A stretch of DNA of 64,000 nucleotides from Trebonia sp963774945 (lineage in GTDB: Bacteria; Actinomycetota; Actinomycetes; Streptosporangiales; Streptosporangiaceae), in NCBI GenBank assembly GCA_963774945.1, contig CAVZHA010000007.1:248001-312000 (forward strand). The letters run 5' to 3'. Below are positions 38,501-44,945 of this stretch, piece after piece. A program made the translations under genes and the position numbers. How positions within the stretch are numbered: the stretch's first letter is position 1; every line of letters begins with the position of its first letter. The notes under the pieces are model-generated. The model was not told the origin of the DNA, ran no database searches, and saw only the letters and a list, made by a program, of their open reading frames with translations.

Positions 38501-38567
38501 GACCATCCCGCCCGGGCGCGGAGGGCAGCCCGCCGACGGCGGACACGTCAGCACGCCGCGGGACCCG

Positions 38568-39119
38568 TCAGCTCGTCGTCGGCTGCCAGGCGGTCACCGT
38601 GATCTCGGCGTCGCGCAGGTGCCCGAGCGCGCGTATCTCCCGCCCGTACCCGAGCGGGCTGAAGAAGACGGTGTCAAGCGGGAACCAGATGCCCACCCAC
38701 ACCAGCACCCAGCCGGTGGTGTCGAGGATGATATTGCCGCTGCGGCCCACCAGCCGGTTCTCGAAAATCACCAGCAGGTACCCGATCACCACGATGGGAA
38801 CGCCGACCCACAGCGACCAGGCGCCGCCCCACCGGACGGCGCGCCGCTCCCGTGCGTTGTAGCTGATCCGCTGGTCGCAGTAGCGGCGCAGCGCCAGCCG
38901 GAGCCTTTCCCCCAGCGCGTCGTCGATCTGCCCGGCCGGCAGCGAGAGCTGCAACCTGACCGTTCCAGCGAGGCGCTGGGAGCGCAGCACGCTGATGCAG
39001 TACTCGACGCCGGTCAGGTAGTTGCGGTACTCCGAGAACAGGTCGGTCTGGGCCAGGGCGAACATCTCCTCGGCCTGGTTGAGCCGCAGCTCAATGACCT
39101 GACTCCTCGTGCGACTCAT
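38568..39119 (-). CDS. Membrane protein of unknown function
   Basis: A 183-residue intact protein. A long helical N-terminal domain (residues 1-95; RTRSQVIELRLNQAEEMFALAQ) is followed by two membrane segments around residues 98-118 (GGAWSLWVGVPIVVIGYLLVI) and 130-152, and a short charged tail. The layout suggests a cytoplasmic sensor or scaffold anchored by a hairpin. I do not recognise the family. It is divergent from the MBL hydrolase. Confidence 0.6.
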   Translation of the reverse strand: MSRTRSQVIELRLNQAEEMFALAQTDLFSEYRNYLTGVEYCISVLRSQRLAGTVRLQLSLPAGQIDDALGERLRLALRRYCDQRISYNARERRAVRWGGAWSLWVGVPIVVIGYLLVIFENRLVGRSGNIILDTTGWVLVWVGIWFPLDTVFFSPLGYGREIRALGHLRDAEITVTAWQPTTS

Positions 39120-39179
39120 CGCACTACTCTAAGTCACCGACCCGGCGGAGCGCGCCCGGGCAGCCGGCTGGAGGAGCGG

Positions 39180-39185
39180 TATCGT
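39180..39185 (+). promoter_or_regulatory. -10 box TATCGT, leaderless promoter of the MBL hydrolase
   Basis: TATCGT, seven bases (CGGTCGC), then ATG 39193; no ribosome site in between. Confidence 0.5.
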
Positions 39186-39192
39186 CGGTCGC

Positions 39193-40251
39193 ATGTGCGA
39201 CGATCATGAGCGCTCCTCCGCTGAGGCCGCGTGGTCCCAGCCGCGCGCGGCTGAGGGAACGGCCGTCGACCCGGTGACGCTGCCCGAGGTCGACGAGGTT
39301 GCCGTGACGACCATGGTTGATAACACCTTCGACGTCCTGCTCGCCTCGGCCGACGGGGTCAGCCGAACGTCGAGCGGCGCCGGGCGCGTCCCCGCCCGGC
39401 AGTTCGCGGATGGCGAGGCCATCGCCGGCCTGCGCGCTGAGCACGGCTTCTCCGCCCTGATCACGGTCCGGAGCGGGAGCTCAAGCAGCACCCTGCTGTT
39501 CGACACCGGCGCCTCGCCGGACGCGCTGGCGGTCAACGCCGTGCGACTCGGCATCGACGTCGGCGCGCTGCAGGGGGTCGTGCTCAGTCACGGGCACTAC
39601 GACCACGCGGGCGGCTTCGACGGCCTGGCCCGGCTCCGTGGCCGGTCGGGCCTCCCGCTGACGGTTCATCCGGCGATCTGGACCCGCAGGCGCCTGCAAC
39701 TGCCGGGCGGCCAGACCATGGAGATGCCCACGCTGTCCCGGGGCGCCTTGGAGCGTGAGGGGTTCGAGGTAATCGAGCGGCGTCAGCCGTCTCTGCTGGT
39801 CGGCGGCATCCTGATCACCGGCGAAGTGGACCGAGTGACCGAGTTCGAGCACGGCATGCCGCCGGCCCACCAGGCCTGGGACGGCCGCGGCTGGCAGCAT
39901 GACCCCCTCGTCATCGACGACCAGGCGCTGGTCGTCAACGTCCGCGGCCGCGGACTGGTCGTCGTCACCGGGTGCGGCCACGCCGGCGTGGTCAACATCG
40001 TCCGGCACGCGATGCGGCTGACCCGCGCCTCTCGGCTGCTGGCCGTCATCGGCGGCTTCCATCTCAGCGGCCCCGCCTTCGAGCCGGTCATCGGCCCGAC
40101 CGTATCCGCCCTGACCGAACTCGCCCCCGAGCTCATCGCGCCCGCCCACTGTACCGGCTGGCGTGCCCAGCACACCCTGGCCGCCACCCTGCCGGACGCC
40201 TGGGTGCAATCCAGCGTCGGGACCACCTACACGCTCACCGCCGCTAGCTGA
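39193..40251 (+). CDS. MBL-fold metallo-hydrolase
   Basis: A 352-residue intact protein. The metal-binding motif is SHGHYDHAGGF (HxHxDH). A second metal cluster lies at VVTGCGHAGVVN, and later GGFHLSG and PAHCTGW. This layout (TGCGHAG, GGFHL) matches the MBL branch that includes archaeal 7,8-dihydropterin-6-methyl-aminobenzene-phosphate synthase homologues, whose bacterial members are of uncertain function. The N-terminus has about 45 extra residues of low complexity. Substrate cannot be told. Confidence 0.8.
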   Translation: MCDDHERSSAEAAWSQPRAAEGTAVDPVTLPEVDEVAVTTMVDNTFDVLLASADGVSRTSSGAGRVPARQFADGEAIAGLRAEHGFSALITVRSGSSSSTLLFDTGASPDALAVNAVRLGIDVGALQGVVLSHGHYDHAGGFDGLARLRGRSGLPLTVHPAIWTRRRLQLPGGQTMEMPTLSRGALEREGFEVIERRQPSLLVGGILITGEVDRVTEFEHGMPPAHQAWDGRGWQHDPLVIDDQALVVNVRGRGLVVVTGCGHAGVVNIVRHAMRLTRASRLLAVIGGFHLSGPAFEPVIGPTVSALTELAPELIAPAHCTGWRAQHTLAATLPDAWVQSSVGTTYTLTAAS

Positions 40252-40317
40252 TACTCCGGTCGGTGCCGGGGCAGGCTCTCTTCTTACTGTTATCACAAGC
40301 GGCGAGAAGGCGGGTCA

Positions 40318-40384
40318 TGATCACGAAGGATTAATACACTTATACGATGATTTCCCTTCGCCAGGATAAAGGCCTTCGTGATCA
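40318..40384. repeat. 67-bp AT-rich segment bounded by perfect 12-bp inverted repeats
   Basis: TGATCACGAAGG (40318-40329) and CCTTCGTGATCA (40373-40384) are exact reverse complements, 43 bases apart. The interior is unusually AT-rich (ATTAATACACTTATACG) compared with the flanks. It lies in the 313-bp gap between the MBL and DAHP synthase genes. It could be a small MITE-like remnant, a terminator for the MBL gene, or a regulatory structure. Confidence 0.6.
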
Positions 40385-40551
40385 CCAGGCCGGAGAGAGG
40401 CTTGCGGCGCAATCGAAGTGGCCAGAGTGCCTGCCCGGGCTTACGGGAGTGACGGGGACGGCGGACGCCCATCAGGTAGCCGCCCAATCCCCGATCGCGC
40501 ACCACGCAGCCGGGGACACGCAACCGATCCCTGGGCGGTGGCGGGTCGGCG

Positions 40552-40557
40552 TAGGCT
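40552..40557 (+). promoter_or_regulatory. -10 box TAGGCT, leaderless promoter of the DAHP synthase
   Basis: TAGGCT, seven bases, then GTG 40565; there is no ribosome-binding sequence. Confidence 0.5.
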
Positions 40558-40564
40558 GAGCGGC

Positions 40565-41893
40565 GTGAGTTCACCCGCCCTTCAGCAGCCGCAGTGGCCC
40601 GACCGTGATCGTCTGAAGGCGGTGGTGAACGGCCTGGAAGGCCTGCCGCCGCTAGTCCTCGCCGCCGAGTGCGACCAGCTCAAGCAGCGGCTGGCCTCGG
40701 TCGCGCGCGGCGAGGCGTTCCTGCTGCAGGGCGGTGACTGCGCGGAGACGTTCGCGGGCACGACCGCCGACGCCGTCCGCGGCAAATTCCAGACGCTCCT
40801 GCAGATGGCCGTCGTGCTAACCTACGCGGCCAGCGTGCCGGTGGTGAAGGTCGGCCGGATGGCGGGGCAGTTCGGCAAGCCGCGGTCGGCCGCCACCGAG
40901 GTCCGCGACGGCGTGGAGCTCCCGGTCTACCGGGGGGACGCGGTCAACGGCATCGAGTTCACCGCCGAGTCGCGGACGCCCGACCCCGGGCGGCTGCTCG
41001 AGGCGTATCACTGCGCGTCGTCGACGTTGAACTTGTGCCGGTCGCTCGCCGCGGGCGGCTTCGCCGACCTGCGCCAGGTGCACGCCTGGAATCAGGACTT
41101 CGTGGCGGGCAGCCCGGCCGGGCAGCGGTACGAGCAGCTGGCGGACGAGATCGACCGGGCGATCGCGTTCATGCACGCCTGCGGGGCCGACCCGCGCGAG
41201 TTCCGTGCGGTCGAGTTCTACTCCAGTCACGAGGCGCTGCTGCTGGACTACGAGCGGGCGCTGACCAGGACCGACGCCCGCAACGGCGACGTCTACGACC
41301 TGTCGGCTCACCTGCTATGGATCGGCGAGCGCACCCGCCAACCAGGCGGCGCGCACGTCGAGTTCGCCCGCCAGATCCGCAATCCGGTCGCGGTCAAGGT
41401 CGGCCCGGATGCAAGCGCGCAGGACGTGCTCGAGCTGCTGGAGCTGCTCGACCCGGACCAGGAGCCGGGCCGGATCACGCTGACCACCCGGATGGGGGCC
41501 GGGCGGATCCGTCAGGCCCTCCCCCCGCTGGTCGAGAAGGTCGCCGCGAGCCGGGCTCCGGTGGTCTGGGTGTGCGACCCGATGCACGGCAACACGGTCG
41601 AGGCGGCCAGTGGCCAGAAAACCAGGAACTTCGACGACGTGCTGGATGAGGTGGCCGGGTTCTTCGAGGTGCACCGCGCGCTCGGCACCTACCCCGGCGG
41701 CATCCACATCGAGTTCACCGGCGACGACGTGACGGAGTGCATCGGCGGTGGTCACCACATCGCCGAGAGCGATCTGGGCGACCGCTACGAGACGACCTGC
41801 GATCCCCGGCTCAACCGCAGCCAGTCCCTGGACCTGGCCTTCCGCGTCGCCGACCTGTACCGGCGTCACCTCGGCCCGGCCAACGCCGGCTGA
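40565..41893 (+). CDS. aroF: 3-deoxy-7-phosphoheptulonate synthase, class II
   Basis: A 442-residue intact class II DAHP synthase: it condenses phosphoenolpyruvate and erythrose-4-phosphate, the first step of the shikimate pathway. Motifs include LLQGGDCAETF near residue 60, VPVVKVGRMAGQFGKPRS, DLRQVHAWNQDF, EFYSSHEALLLDYE, VWVCDPMHGNT with the metal-binding His, GIHIEFTGDDVTECIGG, and CDPRLNRSQSLDLAF. This is the plant/actinobacterial form. The symbol is given by analogy (also called aroG in mycobacteria). It is convergent with the thioesterase gene, five bases apart. Confidence 0.93.
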   Translation: MSSPALQQPQWPDRDRLKAVVNGLEGLPPLVLAAECDQLKQRLASVARGEAFLLQGGDCAETFAGTTADAVRGKFQTLLQMAVVLTYAASVPVVKVGRMAGQFGKPRSAATEVRDGVELPVYRGDAVNGIEFTAESRTPDPGRLLEAYHCASSTLNLCRSLAAGGFADLRQVHAWNQDFVAGSPAGQRYEQLADEIDRAIAFMHACGADPREFRAVEFYSSHEALLLDYERALTRTDARNGDVYDLSAHLLWIGERTRQPGGAHVEFARQIRNPVAVKVGPDASAQDVLELLELLDPDQEPGRITLTTRMGAGRIRQALPPLVEKVAASRAPVVWVCDPMHGNTVEAASGQKTRNFDDVLDEVAGFFEVHRALGTYPGGIHIEFTGDDVTECIGGGHHIAESDLGDRYETTCDPRLNRSQSLDLAFRVADLYRRHLGPANAG

Positions 41894-41898
41894 GCGCC

Positions 41899-42327
41899 CT
41901 ACACTCGCATGGCGCGGATCTGCGCGGTGGCGGTCGCGACCGCGACGATCTGGCCAGAGTCATCGGCCAGCTCACCCGCAAGGAAGGCCACATCCTTGCC
42001 TCGGCGGACGACCCGGCCGCGCCCGATGAGCCGTCCCGGCTGAGCCGGGCGCAGGAACTGCACGTGCAGGTCGGTGGTCGGGGCGAACTGGCCCGGGCCG
42101 AGCGTTGCCACCAGCGCCGGGCCCATGGTGTCGTCCAGCATCGCGGCGACGAACCCGCCCTGGATGACGCCGGCCGGGTTGAGGAACTGAGCCGTGGCCG
42201 CGAAAGCGACCTCGATCGTTCCGGCGTCGGGATCGATTGACACCAGTTCCCAGCCGAGGAGGACGGCGGAAGGCGGAGGCGCCGCCCTGCCCTCCATCGC
42301 ATCCCAGAACGGACCCTCGCGTGTCAC
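41899..42327 (-). CDS. PaaI-family thioesterase (hotdog fold)
   Basis: A 142-residue intact hotdog-fold protein starting at GTG. The family motif is NPAGVIQGGFVAAMLDDTMGPAL (HGG-like, with Gln in place of His), followed by TTDLHVQFLRPAQPGRLIGRGRVVRRGKDVAFLAGEL. It probably hydrolyses acyl-CoA thioesters. The protein lacks additional domains and is cytoplasmic. Substrate unknown. Confidence 0.85.
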   Translation of the reverse strand: MTREGPFWDAMEGRAAPPPSAVLLGWELVSIDPDAGTIEVAFAATAQFLNPAGVIQGGFVAAMLDDTMGPALVATLGPGQFAPTTDLHVQFLRPAQPGRLIGRGRVVRRGKDVAFLAGELADDSGQIVAVATATAQIRAMRV

Positions 42328-42869
42328 GTATCTCTTCTATCAGTCGATCCCGGTACCTGGCGATCCACTTCACTGGGAACCGCGCGGTCACCCGAGCCAA
42401 CGCCGGTCCCTGCCGGTGCCGGAACCGAGAATGCCCAGACAGATCAAACCCATGATTTCGAACGGACCGTGACCGCCTCTCTCCAGCTCAATGCCCCGTC
42501 GATCGCGCAGCCGACAGAAATCAAACAACGATCAAGGCAATGTCATTTGCCCACCGTCGATCGAACGGACAAACACCTCAGCCGTCGGCGACCTCGACGG
42601 GGCCGGCCACCCCGAGACCCTGAGCGACGGTGCCGGGCGGATCAGCGGGGACCTGGCCCCGACTGCGCCACGGCCGTCACCGCCGTCATCGAGGCGCTGG
42701 GCAAGAGCCGGTGGTCCGGAGGACTTCCGCAGCGCCGGGCAGCGGTACCACGACGCCCACCAGGACGGCTGCGAGCTGCTGCCCCGCGTCTGTGTACCGA
42801 TGGGCCCGCGCTGACATTGAGGCAGCCACGTATCCCCAGAATCTGTACAAGTTTTGGTACACTATCTGT
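42328..42869. other. 542-bp region without a supported gene
   Basis: Open frames exist in all three plus-strand frames but none has a start with a ribosome site or homology I recognise. Read across frames, the stretch 42690-42840 contains peptides such as EDFRSAGQRYHDAHQDG and YRWARADIEAA that look protein-like. This suggests a decayed or frame-broken gene just upstream of the Fic toxin-antitoxin operon. Its family is unknown. Confidence 0.35.
42844..42869 (+). promoter_or_regulatory. Promoter and palindromic operator of the Fic toxin-antitoxin operon
   Basis: TGTAC (42844-42848) and GTACA (42857-42861) form an inverted repeat with an 8-base spacer that overlaps a -10-like TACACT (42858-42863). 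Six bases later comes ATG 42870. Autoregulation by the antitoxin at this palindrome would be typical. Confidence 0.45.
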
Positions 42870-43223
42870 ATGGTTAATCCTGCGGTGGTCCAAGTGCACC
42901 CGCTGTCTGAGGTCAGGGCCCGGCTGTCGGGCATCCTGGCCCGTTTCCGGCGTGAGGGCGTGACGGCCGAACCGGTTGCCTTCGGGTCGCACCGCAAGCC
43001 CGAGGCGATCCTCATCCCGTATGAGGCCTACGAGCGGTACGAGGCGCTGGCCCGCCAGCGCGCCCGCCTGGATGATGCCCTTTCTGCCGCGCAGTCGGTG
43101 CAGGTGGAACTGCCGGGAGCCTTCAGCCCCGAGCATGACCGGGAAGTGTCGGCGTACGTGGACGGGGAGATTAGCGCCGCCGAGCTGTACCGCAGGACCG
43201 TTTCCCGGTACCGGCGGGCGTAG
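42870..43223 (+). CDS. Antitoxin of the Fic system (Phd-like N-terminus, VbhA-like C-terminus)
   Basis: A 117-residue protein. The N-terminal part (VVQVHPLSEVRARLSGILARFRREG, KPEAILIPYEAYERYEAL) follows the Phd/YefM pattern of DNA-binding antitoxins. The C-terminal part (EHDREVSAYVDGEISAAELYRRTVSRYRR) resembles the terminal helices of VbhA-type antitoxins, which block Fic active sites. Its stop overlaps the toxin start by one base (TAGTG). It likely combines autoregulation with toxin inhibition; the exact inhibitory residues are not certain. Confidence 0.7.
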   Translation: MVNPAVVQVHPLSEVRARLSGILARFRREGVTAEPVAFGSHRKPEAILIPYEAYERYEALARQRARLDDALSAAQSVQVELPGAFSPEHDREVSAYVDGEISAAELYRRTVSRYRRA

Positions 43224-43798
43224 TGCCTGAGGACCCGTACGCCGACCCTGTGACGGGTCTGCTGCGCAACAGGCTCGGCCTGAGCGCGGCCGGGGAACTG
43301 GAGACCGCGGAGCGGGAGATCACCCACGCCGCGCTGATTTTCCTCAAGGAGTCACCGGTCCAGCCGAGCTACGACCTCACGCATCTGTGCGCGATCCATC
43401 GCAGGGTCTTCGGTGACATCTACGACTGGGCCGGACGGCTCCGGACCGTCGCCATCGCGAAGGGAACCTGGTTCTGCCTGCCGCAGTACATCGAGTCCGC
43501 AGCGGCAGAGGTCTTCCGGGCGTTGCATGGCGAGAACCTGCTGCGCGGCCTTCCCCGGGACGTGTTCACCGAGCGGCTGACGTACTACTTCGGTGAGGTC
43601 AACGCCGTCCACCCGTTCCGCGAGGGCAACGGCCGAGCCCAGCGTGCGTTCTTCGAGCAGCTCGCCAGCGATGCCGGCTTCATCCTCGACTGGCAGCACC
43701 TCGACGCCGTCCGCAACATCGCAGCATCTGCCGCCATCATGCGCGGGGACCCGACCCTGATGCGAAAGATGCTCGACGAACTCGTCCGAGAACCCTAA
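43223..43798 (+). CDS. Fic-family toxin
   Basis: A 191-residue intact Fic-domain protein starting at GTG 43223, coupled to the antitoxin. The catalytic loop is VHPFREGNGRAQRAFFEQLA (HxFxxGNGRxxR), complete, with His for catalysis and the anion hole GNGR. Upstream, DLTHLCAIHRRVFGDIYDWAGRLR is the typical Fic flap region, and FCLPQYIES follows. Fic toxins usually attach AMP to a target such as a topoisomerase. Length fits the class of small Fic toxins inhibited by a separate antitoxin. Confidence 0.88.
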   Translation: MPEDPYADPVTGLLRNRLGLSAAGELETAEREITHAALIFLKESPVQPSYDLTHLCAIHRRVFGDIYDWAGRLRTVAIAKGTWFCLPQYIESAAAEVFRALHGENLLRGLPRDVFTERLTYYFGEVNAVHPFREGNGRAQRAFFEQLASDAGFILDWQHLDAVRNIAASAAIMRGDPTLMRKMLDELVREP

Positions 43799-44300
43799 AG
43801 CTGTGAGGCGGGGCGCAGGCCAGCCGCACGGGGCCGCTATGACGTACTCCTTGCCCTCGCCGTCGCGATGGTGTCGAGCGGTCATGACATTCCTCCCGGG
43901 GTCCGCTAAACGGACAGTCCCGCTGCAGAGGGCAACGCTCGCGCGGCGGATGCGGTCGGCGGGCCACCGTCGCCCAGAATGCGCCTGCCCGTCGAGCACG
44001 AACTACGCCGGACCACCTCGCGAGTTGACTGATCCAGCACGCCCTGAGAGCATGCGCCATCGCTTCGCGCAGTCGCCGCGACCTGCTCGCACCTGGCCCC
44101 AGTCGGCCCGGTTCGCCCGGGCGAGGACATGACGTGGCGGGAGGCAAGCTCACGGTACGCGCCCGGGAACCTGGGACGCCCGCCTTCTGAGAATAACGAA
44201 GCAAAAGTGGAGTCACCCCTGCGAGCTGCCGATCCCGCCTTGATCGTTCCGATCGTCACCGTCACCGCAGAACGTTTCGATGTTCGTAGAATCGGTGACC
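43799..44300. other. 502-bp region without a supported gene
   Basis: Several overlapping frames on both strands, none with a convincing start or recognisable homology. G+C is slightly lower near 44170-44290. The right end contains TAGAAT (44287-44292), a possible -10 box for the acetyltransferase start at 44301. Nothing else recognised. Confidence 0.4.
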
Positions 44301-44885
44301 GTGGACGAGTTCACGATCGGGCAGATCCGGACGCCGCCGGAACTCGATCTTGCCTGCGGGTTCCTTCTGCGGATCTTCCCGTCTCAGAAGCCCGGCGGGT
44401 CCGGTCCCGGCTTGCTCCGCGACCGGCTGGCCGATCAGTCGCCGATAATGCTCGCTGCGAAGCGGGAAGAGGAGATCGCGGGTGTCGTACTCGGCCATGT
44501 GGAGGGCGGCGGGCTCGGGACGGTCGATCAACTCGCGGTCGCTGCCGATGTGCGGGGCATGGGCCTGGGGCGCAGGCTGCTGACAGCGCTGGAATCAGGA
44601 GCCCGCAGCCTAGGCGTGCGACAGCTCACGCTCGGGAGCGTCGACGGGGCGGTGGGCTTCTACGAGCGGTGCGGTTACCGGGGACGTCTCCTGCTCCAGT
44701 TCACGCCGCCTGCGCGCCGCGACGAGGTCGCCCCGCTCTTCGCTGACTTCGCGCTCGTTCAGGCCCAGTGGCAGGACATTCCCCAGCTCTGGGTGCAGAC
44801 CCCCGAAGTCGACTTCACCCTGAGCGACCGCGTCGGCGGCCGTGACGGCGTCCACGCACAATGGGCAATGGACAAGAACCTCTAG
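44301..44885 (+). CDS. GNAT-family N-acetyltransferase
   Basis: A 194-residue intact protein. The central acetyl-CoA loop is LAVAADVRGMGLGRRLLTALESGA (RGxGxG). Strand 4 is GLGTVDQLAVAADV and motif B is AVGFYERCGYRGR. The first 60 residues hold the usual alpha1-alpha2 substrate region. A C-terminal extension of about 40 residues (PQLWVQTPEVDFTLSDR) is unlike standard GNATs and may bind a substrate. Start chosen at GTG 44301, eight bases after TAGAAT; ATG 44280 is possible. Confidence 0.8.
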   Translation: MDEFTIGQIRTPPELDLACGFLLRIFPSQKPGGSGPGLLRDRLADQSPIMLAAKREEEIAGVVLGHVEGGGLGTVDQLAVAADVRGMGLGRRLLTALESGARSLGVRQLTLGSVDGAVGFYERCGYRGRLLLQFTPPARRDEVAPLFADFALVQAQWQDIPQLWVQTPEVDFTLSDRVGGRDGVHAQWAMDKNL

Positions 44886-44945
44886 ATCGGCGACGTGAGG
44901 TTTGCGGCAATGCCTCGGGATGACAGATCCTGCTAAAATCGCCCG

